Counted from the first letter of the stretch, positions 16,861 through 25,810 are shown. The stretch is 64,000 nt of DNA from Streptomyces flavidovirens DSM 40150 (GCF_000429085.1 NZ_AUBE01000003.1:310001-374000), one strand, 5' to 3'. The notes: generated by a model not told the origin, from the letters alone. Made by a program: numbers and translations.

Positions 16861-18482
16861 GCACCGTGACTGACGAAAAGCGCAAGGCGCCCGCGGGTGA
16901 GCGGGTAGCCGACTGGGCGGACGGCCGGCTGGGCATCTACAGCCTGGCCAAGGCCAACATGCGCAAGATCTTCCCGGACCACTGGTCCTTCATGCTGGGT
17001 GAGATCGCGCTCTACAGCTTCATCATCATCATCCTCACGGGTGTGTACCTGACGCTGTTCTTCCACCCGAGCATGAACGAGATCGTGTACCACGGCTCGT
17101 ACGTGCCGATGCAGGGCATCCGGATGACGGAGGCCTACGCGTCGACCCTGGAGATCAGCTTCGACGTCCGTGGCGGTCTGCTCATCCGGCAGATCCACCA
17201 CTGGGCCGCGCTGATCTTCCTCGCGGCGATGTTCGTGCACATGATGCGCGTGTTCTTCACGGGCGCGTTCCGCAAGCCGCGTGAGATCAACTGGCTGTTC
17301 GGCTTCCTGCTGTTCGTCCTGGGCATGTTCACCGGATTCACCGGCTACTCGCTCCCGGACGACCTGCTCTCCGGCACCGGTGTCCGCTTCACGCAGGGCG
17401 CGATCCTGGCGACGCCCGTCGTCGGCACGTACATCTCGTTCTTCCTGTTCGGCGGGGAGTTCCCCGGCCACGACATGGTGGCCCGGTTCTACTCGATCCA
17501 CATCCTGCTGCTGCCGGGCATCATGCTCGGCCTCGTGGTGGCCCACCTGATCCTGGTCTTCTACCACAAGCACACGCAGTTCGCGGGTCCCGGCCGTACG
17601 AACAACAACGTCGTCGGCATGCCGCTGCTGCCGGTCTACATGGCCAAGGCCGGAGGCTTCTTCTTCCTGGTCTTCGGTGTCATCGCGGCCATCTCGGGTC
17701 TGTTCACGATCAACCCGGTCTGGGCGCTCGGCCCGTACCGTCCGGACCAGGTGTCCACCGGTGCCCAGCCCGACTGGTACATGGGCTTCGCCGAGGGACT
17801 GGTCCGTGTGATGCCGGGCTGGGAGATCACCTTCTGGGGCCACACGCTCGCCCTGGGTGTGTTCATCCCGCTGGTGGTCTTCGGTCTGGTGCTCGTGGCG
17901 CTGGCGGTCTACCCGTTCATCGAGGCGTGGGTCACCGGCGACAAGCGCGAGCACCACATCCTGGACCGGCCGCGCAACGCGCCGACCAGGACCGCGCTGG
18001 GCGTCGCCTGGGTCACCGGCTACGTGATCATGCTGCTCGGTGGCGGCAACGACATCTTCGCCACCCACTTCCACCTGTCGATCAACTCGATCACCTGGTT
18101 CGTCCGGATCTCCTACTTCGTGGGACCGGTCCTGGCGTTCATCATCACCAGGCGGATCTGCCTGGGCCTTCAGCGCCGCGACAAGGACAAGGTGCTGCAC
18201 GGACGCGAGTCCGGCATCATCAAGCGCCTGCCGCACGGTGAGTTCGTCGAGGTCCACGAGCCGCTCAGCCAGCAGCAGCTGCACAGCCTCACGGCACACG
18301 AGCAGTACGCGCCGGCCGAGATCGGCCCGTCGGTCGACGAGAACGGTGTCGAGCGCAAGGTGACGCGCGGCCAGAAGCTCAGGGCCAAGCTGAGCAAGGG
18401 CTACTACGGCGAGGGGAGCCAGATCCCCAAGCCGACCGCCGACGAGTACAAGGAGATCACCAGCGGCCACGGCCACCACTGA
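16857..18482 (+). CDS. qcrB: Cytochrome b subunit of the bcc complex
   Basis: 541 residues with eight helices holding the two b hemes: the His pair in [19 protein letters not shown] and the pair in [20 protein letters not shown]. The quinol-oxidising site has PDWYMGF in place of PEWY, the actinobacterial variant. A C-terminal hydrophilic extension of about 120 residues is also typical of actinobacteria. QcrB is the target of anti-mycobacterial inhibitors such as Q203. The ATG overlaps the qcrA stop. A terminator-like repeat follows, so this closes the operon. Confidence 0.97.
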   Translation: MSTVTDEKRKAPAGERVADWADGRLGIYSLAKANMRKIFPDHWSFMLGEIALYSFIIIILTGVYLTLFFHPSMNEIVYHGSYVPMQGIRMTEAYASTLEISFDVRGGLLIRQIHHWAALIFLAAMFVHMMRVFFTGAFRKPREINWLFGFLLFVLGMFTGFTGYSLPDDLLSGTGVRFTQGAILATPVVGTYISFFLFGGEFPGHDMVARFYSIHILLLPGIMLGLVVAHLILVFYHKHTQFAGPGRTNNNVVGMPLLPVYMAKAGGFFFLVFGVIAAISGLFTINPVWALGPYRPDQVSTGAQPDWYMGFAEGLVRVMPGWEITFWGHTLALGVFIPLVVFGLVLVALAVYPFIEAWVTGDKREHHILDRPRNAPTRTALGVAWVTGYVIMLLGGGNDIFATHFHLSINSITWFVRISYFVGPVLAFIITRRICLGLQRRDKDKVLHGRESGIIKRLPHGEFVEVHEPLSQQQLHSLTAHEQYAPAEIGPSVDENGVERKVTRGQKLRAKLSKGYYGEGSQIPKPTADEYKEITSGHGHH

Positions 18483-18510
18483 TCTCCGACCCACAAGGTC
18501 GCCACAGCAG

Positions 18511-18579
18511 GAGCCCCGTCCTTCCCCAAGCTCTCGACTTCGCTCGAGCAGGGGAGACCCCATTGTCGGGACGGGGCTC
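18511..18579. repeat. Nested palindromic repeat acting as qcrB terminator
   Basis: GAGCCCCGTCC (18511-18521) and GGACGGGGCTC (18569-18579) form a perfect 11-bp outer stem 29 bases after qcrB. Inside is a second hairpin (CCCC...CTCGA-CTTCGC-TCGAG...GGGG, about 18524-18555). This inner module resembles a dispersed intergenic element of Streptomyces, so an element may have inserted into the loop of a terminator. Confidence 0.65.
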
Positions 18580-18646
18580 TTCGCTGTCCGCGCGGCTGGA
18601 TAGGGTAGGAGCCATCCTTTACTGGCTGTGGACCCTGGAGCGGACC

Positions 18647-19711
18647 ATGAACGTTGTGACCCCGGTCGGCGGCGACAGCGTGGCGGCCGGCTCCTGGCCG
18701 GGTGTCCTGACCGCCCTGCTGCGAGGCAAGGACCTCTCCGCCGACGACACGGCCTGGGCCATGGACCGCATCATGAGCGGCGAGGCGACCGACGCCCAGA
18801 TCGCCGGCTTCGCGGTCGCGCTGCGCGCCAAGGGCGAGACGGTCGACGAGGTCACAGGTCTGGTGCGCTCGATGTACGCGCACGCCAACACCATCGAGGT
18901 GCCGGGCCGTACCGTCGACATCGTCGGTACGGGCGGCGACCTGGCCAAGACCGTCAACATCTCCACGATGTCGGCGATCGTCGTCGCGGGCACCGGCGCC
19001 AAGGTCGTCAAGCACGGCAACCGGGCCGCCTCGTCTGCGAGCGGCGCCTCCGACGTTCTGGAAAAGCTCGGCGTCAACCTGGAGTTGACACCGCGGCGTG
19101 TCGCCGAGGTGGCGGAGGAAGCGGGCATCACCTTCTGCTTCGCCGTGAAGTTCCACCCCGCCCTGCGGTACGCCGCGAAGGCACGCAAGGAGCTGGGCGC
19201 GCAGACGACGTTCAACATCCTCGGCCCGCTGACGAACCCGGCGCGGGTGAAGGCGCAAGCCGTCGGTGTCGCCGACGCCCGGATGGCCCCCATCGTGGCG
19301 GGTGTGCTCGCCGAACGGGGGAACTCGGCCCTGGTCTTCCGCGGCGACGACGGCCTCGACGAGCTGACGACGACGGCCACCTCGCGGGTGTGGACCGTAC
19401 GGGACGGAGCGGTCACGGAGCAGGCCTTCGACCCGCGCGACGTGGGCCTGGAGATCGTGCCCGTCGAGGCGCTGCGCGGCGCGGACGCGTCGTACAACGC
19501 GGATGTCGCCCGGCGGCTCCTGGCCGGTGAGACCGGTCCCGTGCGGGACGCGGTGCTGCTCAACACGGCGGCGGCACTGGTCGCCCTCGATCCGACCGAT
19601 GCGTCCCTGAACGAGCAGCTCGCGGCGGGGATCACGAAGGCCGCCGAGTCGATCGACTCGGGGGCGGCGCGGGCGGCGCTGGAGCGCTGGGTGGCGGCCA
19701 GCAACGGCTGA
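18647..19711 (+). CDS. trpD: Anthranilate phosphoribosyltransferase
   Basis: TrpD joins anthranilate to PRPP in tryptophan synthesis. The 354-residue enzyme shows the PRPP-binding motif [39 protein letters not shown], and the [11 protein letters not shown] block. The ATG at 18647 has GGAG 6 bases upstream; the frame is open back to 18563 but that extension is not conserved-looking. The gene is alone rather than in a trp operon, and lies beside qcrB exactly as Rv2192c lies by Rv2193-2196 in mycobacteria. A fused anthranilate synthase under Trp attenuation lies at 44.8 kb. Confidence 0.95.
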   Translation: MNVVTPVGGDSVAAGSWPGVLTALLRGKDLSADDTAWAMDRIMSGEATDAQIAGFAVALRAKGETVDEVTGLVRSMYAHANTIEVPGRTVDIVGTGGDLAKTVNISTMSAIVVAGTGAKVVKHGNRAASSASGASDVLEKLGVNLELTPRRVAEVAEEAGITFCFAVKFHPALRYAAKARKELGAQTTFNILGPLTNPARVKAQAVGVADARMAPIVAGVLAERGNSALVFRGDDGLDELTTTATSRVWTVRDGAVTEQAFDPRDVGLEIVPVEALRGADASYNADVARRLLAGETGPVRDAVLLNTAAALVALDPTDASLNEQLAAGITKAAESIDSGAARAALERWVAASNG

Positions 19712-19808
19712 GCGCCGTGTGGTGTGACGCGAGGTGCAGTCCAGCCCCTTTGATCTCAAAGACTGGACTACGCCTTGCGTCGTCTTGATCGTGTGGCAAG
19801 ATGCTTGG

Positions 19809-19950
19809 CAGGTCATGAGTGACAGCGTTTTGGCCCCGGCTTGCTGTCCGGCAACCCTCCGTCCGTGGCGGGGTGCCCCGGGTGAAGACCAGGTCGTGGA
19901 CAGAAAAGTCCACGGCAAGCGCGGACCCCTCGAAGCCTTGGGGTCCTGGT
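19809..19950 (+). ncRNA. SAM-IV-type (SAM clan) riboswitch
   Basis: The order GGTCATGAGTGACAGC, then GGCTTGCTGTCCGGCAACC, then GGGTGCCCCGGGTGAAGACC reproduces the conserved core of actinobacterial SAM-IV aptamers. The outer GGTC and GACC close P1. Two further hairpins follow (GTGGAC/GTCCAC at about 19896-19913; GGACCCC/GGGGTCC at about 19923-19945), as expected for the extended architecture. It senses S-adenosylmethionine and lies upstream of a class V aminotransferase gene, implying sulfur control. Confidence 0.85.
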
Positions 19951-19966
19951 TCTCAGGGAGCCTCTT

Positions 19967-19987
19967 GTGAGCAAGCGAATGCGATAG
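19967..19987 (+). CDS. Putative 6-codon leader peptide downstream of the SAM aptamer
   Basis: GTG AGC AAG CGA ATG CGA TAG follows a good ribosome-binding site (GGGAG, 6 bases upstream) placed right after the aptamer. The aptamer would therefore control this mini-ORF first, about 135 bases before the true gene. It may couple SAM sensing to the hairpin overlapping its stop codon. Real translation is an inference. Confidence 0.4.
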   Translation: MSKRMR

Positions 19988-20025
19988 GGCCTTACGCCCC
20001 TTCTTCGCACACCCCTTTTTCTTTT
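19981..20025 (+). terminator. Possible attenuator in the SAM-riboswitch leader
   Basis: GCGA...GGGC-CTTAC-GCCC...TCGC forms an imperfect hairpin (19981-20008). It overlaps the leader stop codon and is followed by a pyrimidine/T-rich run (CCCCTTTTTCTTTTC). This could be a weak intrinsic terminator. The remaining leader to 20122 is pyrimidine-rich with short CGTATCCG and CCGCCTGTC repeats and holds no gene. Confidence 0.35.
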
Positions 20026-20122
20026 CTCCTCCAGCGCTGCCGCGTATCCGCCTGTCCGCCTGTCTGCGTATGCGCGTATCCGTCGGCGCGGGGAATTCGC
20101 CTGCCTGTTTCGGGAGTTCGCC

Positions 20123-21496
20123 ATGTCTGTTTCCACCGCTGCCGCCGACCAGACCGTTTGTAGTGACATTTCGGGGGCTCTGCCCGTTCTGGGCAGTGAT
20201 GTCCTCGTGCCACTCGTGACCGGTGGCGAGGTCACCTACGCCGCCCTCGACTACGCGGCCAGCGCCCCGGCCCTCCAGCGTGTGTGGGACGACGTGGCGG
20301 CGTACGCCCCGTACTACGGCAGCGTGCACCGCGGCGCCGGTTACCTCTCGCAGCTCTCGACGGACCTCTTCGAGAACAGCCGCGCCACGGTCGCCGAGTT
20401 CCTCGGCTGCCGCGAGAGCGACCAGGTCGTCTTCACCCGGTCCACCACCGACTCGCTCAACCTGCTGGCCGCGGCCCTGCCCGCCGACTGCCAGGTGTTC
20501 GTCTTCGAGACCGAGCACCACGCCTCGCTGCTGCCCTGGCGCGACGCGAAGGTCAACTTCCTGAACGCGCCCAGGACTCCGGCGCAGGCCGTCGAGACCC
20601 TGGAGCGCGCCCTGGCCGACCGCGACCCCTACGGCCCGGCGCTCGTGTGCGTCACCGGCGCGTCGAACGTCACCGGTGAGCTGTGGCCGGTGAAGGAACT
20701 CGCCGCCGCCGCCCACGCCCACGGCGCGCGGATCGTGCTCGACGCGGCCCAGCTCGCGCCCCACCACCCGCTGGACGTCGCCGAACTGGACGTCGACTGG
20801 GTCGCCTTCTCCGGGCACAAGCTGTACGCCCCGTTCGGCTCCGGCGTGCTCGCGGGCCGCGCCGACTGGCTGCGGAGCGCCGAGCCGTACCTCGCGGGTG
20901 GCGGCGCCTCGCGCAAGGTCGCCCGCCGCGCCGACGGCGGCGTGGACGTCGAGTGGCACACCACGGCCGCCCGCCACGAGGCCGGTTCGCCCAACGTCAT
21001 CGGCGTGTACGCGATCGCCTCCGCCTGCAAGGCGCTCACCGAGGCCGGCTTCGACACCCTGGTCGAGCGCGAGCAGCAGCTCGTGACGAAGGTCCTGGAG
21101 GGCCTGTCCGAGGTCGACGCGGTCCGCGTCCTCTCACTCTTCGGTGACGACGCGCCGCGGGTCGGCGTCATCTCCTTCGTCGTCGACGGCTGGAACAGCT
21201 CCCACTTCGCGGCCGCGCTCTCCGCCGAGTACGGAATCGGCGTACGGGACGGCCTGTTCTGCGCCCACCCGCTGGTCCGCACGCTGCTCGGCAGCGACCC
21301 GCAGGACCCGGGCGAGTGCGGTGCGCCGGAGACCGAGCCGGGTGAGCGTTCGCTGAACGCGATCCGCGTGAGCTTCGGCGCCGGTACACCCGACGAGCAC
21401 GTGGACCGCTTCATCGGAGCCGTCAAGGAGCTCGTCAAGGACGGCGCGAAGTGGAACTACCGTACCGAGGAAGGCCGCTGCGTCCCGGCGGTCTGA
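20123..21496 (+). CDS. Class V aminotransferase / SufS-like cysteine desulfurase
   Basis: 457 residues of fold-type I PLP enzyme. The PLP lysine is in FSGHKLYAPFGSG, with the phosphate/cofactor Asp in IVLDAAQLAPH. A cysteine in VRDGLFCAHPLV occupies the region of the SufS active-site loop, but the RxGHHCA motif is not exact, so desulfurase versus another sulfur-amino-acid lyase or aminotransferase is open. GGGAG lies 6 bases before the ATG at 20123. The long leader contains a SAM riboswitch, so SAM probably represses it, which supports a role in sulfur or methionine metabolism. Confidence 0.85.
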   Translation: MSVSTAAADQTVCSDISGALPVLGSDVLVPLVTGGEVTYAALDYAASAPALQRVWDDVAAYAPYYGSVHRGAGYLSQLSTDLFENSRATVAEFLGCRESDQVVFTRSTTDSLNLLAAALPADCQVFVFETEHHASLLPWRDAKVNFLNAPRTPAQAVETLERALADRDPYGPALVCVTGASNVTGELWPVKELAAAAHAHGARIVLDAAQLAPHHPLDVAELDVDWVAFSGHKLYAPFGSGVLAGRADWLRSAEPYLAGGGASRKVARRADGGVDVEWHTTAARHEAGSPNVIGVYAIASACKALTEAGFDTLVEREQQLVTKVLEGLSEVDAVRVLSLFGDDAPRVGVISFVVDGWNSSHFAAALSAEYGIGVRDGLFCAHPLVRTLLGSDPQDPGECGAPETEPGERSLNAIRVSFGAGTPDEHVDRFIGAVKELVKDGAKWNYRTEEGRCVPAV

Positions 21497-21601
21497 CCCG
21501 CTTGAGCCCCCAGCAGCACCATCCGCGGTGCCCGCTCGGTCGCGTCGGTGAGGAACACGCCGCCGCGGCCGAGCGCTTCGGCGAGCACCGGCCGGCCGGC
21601 G

Positions 21602-21883
21602 TTACGCGTCCAGGCCGATCGCGAAGGCCGCTTCCAGGTCGTGCTGGGAGTACGTACGGAACGCGACATGCGTGTCGGTGCCCTCGACGCCCGGGATCTT
21701 GCTGATCCGGCCGGGGATGATGTCCGCCAGGTCGTCGTGCCTGGCCACGCGGACCATGGCGATCAGGTCGTACGTCCCGGTGACCGAGAAGACCTCGCTG
21801 ACGCTGTCCAGCGCGGCGATCGACTCGGCGATCTCGGGGATCCGGTCCACGCTGGTCTTGATGAGCACGATCGCGGTGATCAC
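21602..21883 (-). CDS. Stand-alone Lrp/AsnC ligand-binding (RAM) domain protein
   Basis: 93 residues forming only the C-terminal alpha-beta sandwich of Lrp/AsnC regulators (AIVLIKTSVDRIPEIAESI, VFSVTGTYDLIAMVRV). The DNA-binding helix-turn-helix is missing. Such single-domain proteins bind amino acids and can form oligomers or pair with full-length Lrp proteins. The GTG at 21883 overlaps the stop of the upstream rhomboid gene by 4 bases, so both are cotranscribed and translationally coupled. The partner function is unknown. Confidence 0.9.
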   Translation of the reverse strand: MITAIVLIKTSVDRIPEIAESIAALDSVSEVFSVTGTYDLIAMVRVARHDDLADIIPGRISKIPGVEGTDTHVAFRTYSQHDLEAAFAIGLDA

Positions 21884-22590
21884 GGTTGGCTTTCTCCCTC
21901 GGTGGCCGGCGCTGCTGCTCTCACTCTAGCCGTACGCCGACTACGCCCCCAGGCGTAGAGGAAGCCCGCGCAGAACCCCGCCACGTGCGCGAGGTACGCC
22001 ACCCCCGGGCCCGATCCCGCGCGCTGCGCCGCCACCCACTGCAGGGCGAACCAGAAGATCAGCACGATCCAGGCGGGGAAGCGCAGCGGCAGGAAGAAGA
22101 GGAAGGGGAACAGGCTCGTCACGCGCGCCCTGGGGAAGAGATAGAGGAAGGCCCCGAGCACCGCCGAGATCGCTCCCGACGCCCCCACCAGCGTCTGGTC
22201 CGAGTCGGCATGCACGACGGCGTACGTGACCAGAGCCAGGTAGCCGCAGCCCATATAGAACAGGGCGAACTGGACTCGGCCCATCCGTTCCTCCGCCATC
22301 GCCCCGAAGACGAACAGGAAGAGCATGTTGCCCAGCAGGTGGAGCCAGCTGCCGTGCACGAAGAGGGCGGTGAGCGGCGTGACGAGCGCGGACGGGGCGC
22401 CGCTCAGCAGCTCGCTCGGGATCACCCCCCAGCGCTCGAAATACGCGCTCTGCACGGCGAGGAGGATGTCGCCCGTGCCGTGGACCGGATTGAGCCCCGA
22501 GAGAGGACCGATGGCGAAGATCAGGCAGCAGAGCCCGATCGCGCCGTACGTCACCACGGGTCCCCGGACCGCTTCCCGCCAATTGATCAT
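21880..22590 (-). CDS. Rhomboid-family intramembrane serine protease
   Basis: 236 residues with about six helices. The catalytic serine is in GASGAISAVLGAF (GxSG motif) and the partner His in AYLAHVAGFCAGFLYAW. The HGSWLHLLGNMLFLFVFG segment is the typical rhomboid HxxxN oxyanion motif. Rhomboids cleave single-span membrane proteins. The enzyme is cotranscribed with the downstream ligand-binding domain protein. No substrate is evident in the window. The start is the ATG at 22590 (MINWREAVRG). Confidence 0.92.
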   Translation of the reverse strand: MINWREAVRGPVVTYGAIGLCCLIFAIGPLSGLNPVHGTGDILLAVQSAYFERWGVIPSELLSGAPSALVTPLTALFVHGSWLHLLGNMLFLFVFGAMAEERMGRVQFALFYMGCGYLALVTYAVVHADSDQTLVGASGAISAVLGAFLYLFPRARVTSLFPFLFFLPLRFPAWIVLIFWFALQWVAAQRAGSGPGVAYLAHVAGFCAGFLYAWGRSRRTARVRAAAPATEGESQP

Positions 22591-22730
22591 GACCAGATCA
22601 TTCCGTAACGGGACCGGCCAGGACAGAGTGCCTCGCCGGACCCCGTCCCGCGCCGTGGACCGCCCGCCGCAGGGGGTACCCGTGAGGCCGTAGGGTTACG
22701 GGCAGTAGGCACGACGAAAGAGGACGCACG

Positions 22731-22973
22731 ATGACGACGGTTCCCCTGCCGACTGCCGAGACCCGGTGGCGCTGCGCCCTGTGCGGCAATCTCACGCGTT
22801 TCGATGTGACCCGCTCGTCGAAGGTGATCGAGTACGTCCATCTCGACCTGGCCGGAGAGTCGAAGGTCGAGGAACGCGAGGTGGTCAGTGAGACCATCGA
22901 GTCCGTGCGCTGCCGCTGGTGCAACGCGGTGGACCAGATCGAACTGGTGGACAGGCCGGGCGCCGGCTCCTGA
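22731..22973 (+). CDS. Small zinc-ribbon protein
   Basis: 80 residues with two CxxC pairs, CALCGN (about residues 15-18) and CRWCN (about 60-63), separated by a beta-rich segment. This is the layout of a zinc ribbon that binds one metal ion. AGAGG lies 8-12 bases before the ATG. It precedes the NYN-domain gene by 37 bases in the same direction, so the two may share a transcript and function in RNA metabolism. The biochemical role is unknown. Confidence 0.82.
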   Translation: MTTVPLPTAETRWRCALCGNLTRFDVTRSSKVIEYVHLDLAGESKVEEREVVSETIESVRCRWCNAVDQIELVDRPGAGS

Positions 22974-23010
22974 GAGGACCGGCCCGAAAAGGGTAGTGGG
23001 GTGACGGATT

Positions 23011-24369
23011 GTGGAGCATGCAAGCGGCGCTGAACCGGCCGGGCCGGCCGGGGACGCCGCCGAGGTGCTCGACCGCCCCCTGCCCGAAGGCGTACGGTAC
23101 AAGGTCGTCGCGCTGGTCTCGGACGCCTTCGGCGGGCTCACCGTCGCGGAACTTCCCTCCCAGCTGAGGCAGTACGCCCGCTTCACGCCGACCCGGCGCG
23201 CCAAGTTCGCGGGCAACGCGATGGCCGCGGCGCTGGAGGGTGACGCGCTGTTCCGCCAGCGCATCGGCGAGCGGCTGCGCGAGGCGCAGCCGGAGCTCGC
23301 CCGCGCCCTGGAGTCGGGATCGCCGCCGGCCGCCGCCGATCCCGTCGACGTGGCGGCGGCGGCGTACGTCCTGCGTCCCGCCGGCTGGGTCAAGCTGGTG
23401 GCCGCCGCGGGCGAGGAGGCCCTGCGGGCGGACGCCGAGCGCGCCGACGAGGCCGCCCAGCGCGAGCTGGAACGGTTGCGCGCGGAGCTGGCGCAGGCGC
23501 GCGAGCAGACGAAGAGCGAGACCGAACGGCTGCGCACCGAGCTGGAGGCCGCCCGCAAGGAGGCCGACGTACTCAGCCGCAAACTGCGCAGCGCGCTGAG
23601 CGACGTCAAGCGCGGCGAGGCGGCCCTGCGGCGTACGAACGCCGAGACCGAGACGCTCAAGTCCGATGCCGCCGCCCGGGTCACCGCCGCCGAGAGCGAG
23701 GCACGGCGGCTGCGGGCCCGGCTCGGTGAGGCGGAGGCGTCCGCCGAGGCGAGCCGCCGGGCGGTGCGCGAGGGCCGCAGCATAGAGGACATGCGCGTGC
23801 GGCTGCTGCTCGACACGGTGCTGGACGCCGCCCAGGGGCTGCGCCGGGAACTGGCTCTGCCGCCCGCTTCCGTGCATCCCGCCGACACGGTCGACGCCGT
23901 CGAGCCGGGACGTATGACACCCAAGGACATCGCCGCCAGGGCGCTCTCCGAGACCGACCCGGCGCTGCTCGACCAGCTCCTTGAACTGCCGCAGTGCCAT
24001 CTGGTCGTGGACGGCTACAACGTCACCAAGACCGGCTATCCGCAGATGCCGCTCGACAAGCAGCGGCTGCGGCTCCTCGGCGGCCTCTCGATGCTCGCGG
24101 CGCAGACGGGCGCCGAGGTGACGTGCGTCTTCGACGGGGCGGAACTGGTGGCGCCGGTGCTCCTCGCGCCGCCGCGCGGCGTGCGGGTCCTGTTCAGCAA
24201 GCCGGGAGTGACGGCGGACGAGCTCATCAGGCAGCTCGTACGGGCGGAACCGCCGGGGCGGCCCGTGGTGGTGGCCTCCACCGACCGCGAAGTGGCCGAC
24301 GGGGTCGCGAAATCGGGCGCCAGGCCGGTCGCGTCCGCCTTGTTGCTGAAGCGGCTTTCGCGCGTCTAA
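23011..24369 (+). CDS. NYN/YacP-like PIN-fold ribonuclease domain protein with coiled coil
   Basis: 452 residues in three parts. An N-terminal helical region (1-140) contains RYKVVALVSDAFGGLTVAEL. A strong charged coiled coil follows (about 150-265, many Glu/Arg/Ala heptads such as QRELERLRAELAQAREQ). The C-terminal NYN (YacP) domain has the metal-binding start CHLVVDGYNVTKTGYPQM and CVFDGAELV. NYN domains are PIN-like nucleases or RNA-binding modules. The GTG at 23011 gives MEHASGAEP. The coiled coil suggests oligomers or a scaffold. Confidence 0.86.
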   Translation: MEHASGAEPAGPAGDAAEVLDRPLPEGVRYKVVALVSDAFGGLTVAELPSQLRQYARFTPTRRAKFAGNAMAAALEGDALFRQRIGERLREAQPELARALESGSPPAAADPVDVAAAAYVLRPAGWVKLVAAAGEEALRADAERADEAAQRELERLRAELAQAREQTKSETERLRTELEAARKEADVLSRKLRSALSDVKRGEAALRRTNAETETLKSDAAARVTAAESEARRLRARLGEAEASAEASRRAVREGRSIEDMRVRLLLDTVLDAAQGLRRELALPPASVHPADTVDAVEPGRMTPKDIAARALSETDPALLDQLLELPQCHLVVDGYNVTKTGYPQMPLDKQRLRLLGGLSMLAAQTGAEVTCVFDGAELVAPVLLAPPRGVRVLFSKPGVTADELIRQLVRAEPPGRPVVVASTDREVADGVAKSGARPVASALLLKRLSRV

Positions 24370-24482
24370 TAACTTCTCGGCGTAATGCCCGAATTGGGGA
24401 AACGTACGGTCAAGTGGCCGTTACTACCTGTGTGATGTAAGTAAAGATTGTGACCACAGGGAGAGTTTTTACACCTGAGGAT

Positions 24483-24512
24483 TTGAACTGATCACAAGAA
24501 GGTCACTAAGGT
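24483..24512 (+). promoter_or_regulatory. Predicted vegetative promoter of the first NlpC/P60 gene
   Basis: TTGAAC (24483-24488), an 18-base spacer and TAAGGT (24507-24512) match the HrdB-type consensus. Transcription would start near 24519, giving a leader of about 157 bases. GTGACC-like repeats (GATTGTGACC, GATCAC, GGTCAC) surround it and may bind a regulator. Confidence 0.6.
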
Positions 24513-24539
24513 CTGCCCTCGAACCTTCGAACGGTTGAT

Positions 24540-24660
24540 TGCCCATCCGGGGTGTCAGCGAAGGTACCGCCGAGTCCATGCAATTCGGTCCATTTCCGCG
24601 GGGGAGCCGAAGCGTGGAGCCGGGGATCACGTCCCCGACCCCGGTAGGCGGCTCGAGGAA
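24540..24660 (+). ncRNA. Structured 5' leader, possible ydaO-type (c-di-AMP) riboswitch
   Basis: The leader contains CGCCGAGTCC (about 24568-24577), CCGCGGGGGAGCCGAAG (about 24597-24613) and the hairpin GGGGA-TCACG-TCCCC (about 24624-24638). The first two resemble ydaO core motifs, and Streptomyces cell-wall hydrolase genes are known to carry this switch. A clear GGGGUGAAUC partner is not visible, so the assignment is tentative. Confidence 0.4.
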
Positions 24661-24676
24661 GAAGGAGCTCGCCTTC

Positions 24677-25705
24677 GTGGCGTCCCACCGTCGTCCCAAG
24701 CAGCCGAGCCGCACTCGTGTGACCGTGCTCACCGCGACCGCAGCCGCAGCCGTCGCGCTCACGTCCCAGACCGCTCAGGCCGACCCCAAGCCGACCAAGA
24801 GCGAGGTCAAGGCCAAGGTCGACAAGCTCTACCACGAGGCCGAAGCCGCGACGGAGAAGTACAACCAGTCCAAGGAGCGGCAGGACAAGCTCAAGGAAGA
24901 GGTCGACAACCTCCAGGACAAGGTCGCCCGCGGCCAGGAGGACCTCAACGACCTGCGTGGCGAGCTCGGTTCGGTGGCCAGCGCGCAGTACCGCTCCGGC
25001 GGCATCGACCCCTCCGTGCAGCTCTTCCTGTCCGCCGACCCGGACGACTACCTCGACAAGGCCGGCGCGATCGACCAGTTGAGCGCCAAGCAGGCCGAGT
25101 CGCTCCAGAAGATCCAGGCGAAGCAGCGCACCCTCGCCCAGCAGCGTGCCGAGGCGACGGACAAGCTCGCCGACCTCGAGGACGTACGCCAGGAACTCGG
25201 CGACAAGAAGAAGAAGTTCCAGGGCAAGCTCGCCGAGGCCCAGCGGCTCCTGAACACGCTGACCGCCGCCGAGCGTGAAGAGCTGCGGGAGAAGGAGCAG
25301 CGCGCCAGCCGCGCCTCCAGCGAGCGCGTGGAACTCGGCAAGGAGGCCCCGGCCTCCCAGCGTGGCGCCGCCGCGCTGAGCGCCGCGGCCACCCAGATCG
25401 GCAAGCCGTACATCTCCGGTGCGACCGGGCCCAACGCGTACGACTGCTCCGGGCTGACCCAGTGGGCGTACGGCCAGGCCGGCGTCTCCATCACCCGGAC
25501 CACCTTCACGCAGCACAACGACGGCACGAAGCTCTACAGCAAGAGCCAGCTCAAGCCGGGCGACCTGGTGTTCTTCAACAACCTGGCGCACGTCGGGCTT
25601 TACGCCGGCAACAACCAGATCCTGCACGCCCCGAAGCCCGGTACGAACGTGCGCTACGAGTCCATGGACTACATGGGCACCTTCCAGTTCGGTGTGCGTA
25701 TCTGA
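24677..25705 (+). CDS. Secreted NlpC/P60 (C40) peptidoglycan endopeptidase
   Basis: 342 residues: a signal peptide (MASHRRPKQPSR..., cleavage near QAQA-D), a long helical coiled-coil domain (about 35-215) and the NlpC/P60 catalytic domain with Cys in NAYDCSGLTQWAY, His in LAHVGLYAG and His in QILHAPKPG. It hydrolyses stem-peptide bonds during growth or sporulation. The GTG at 24677 has AAGGAG 9 bases upstream and gives the same N-terminus as the paralogue. The RipA-like coiled coil often autoinhibits or anchors. The leader is long and structured. Confidence 0.93.
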   Translation: MASHRRPKQPSRTRVTVLTATAAAAVALTSQTAQADPKPTKSEVKAKVDKLYHEAEAATEKYNQSKERQDKLKEEVDNLQDKVARGQEDLNDLRGELGSVASAQYRSGGIDPSVQLFLSADPDDYLDKAGAIDQLSAKQAESLQKIQAKQRTLAQQRAEATDKLADLEDVRQELGDKKKKFQGKLAEAQRLLNTLTAAEREELREKEQRASRASSERVELGKEAPASQRGAAALSAAATQIGKPYISGATGPNAYDCSGLTQWAYGQAGVSITRTTFTQHNDGTKLYSKSQLKPGDLVFFNNLAHVGLYAGNNQILHAPKPGTNVRYESMDYMGTFQFGVRI

Positions 25706-25777
25706 CGAACGCCAATCCCAACGGCCGTTGCCGACACCGCCCATTCGGGCGAATTCTGGCGACTCCCGCTGACTGTC

Positions 25778-25810
25778 CGCCCCGCCGGTGACCTGGTCTC
25801 CGGCGGGGCG
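25778..25810 (+). terminator. Terminator between the two NlpC/P60 genes
   Basis: CGCCCCGCCGG and CCGGCGGGGCG form 11-bp perfect arms with an 11-base loop. It lies 73 bases after the first gene, so the paralogues can be regulated separately. The rest of the 254-base gap holds nothing else I recognise. Confidence 0.8.

Noticed and set aside
16680..20977. Two long minus-strand open frames over qcrB, trpD and the class V enzyme
   Set aside because: They are antisense to well-conserved genes, run through the SAM riboswitch, and show no recognisable domain.
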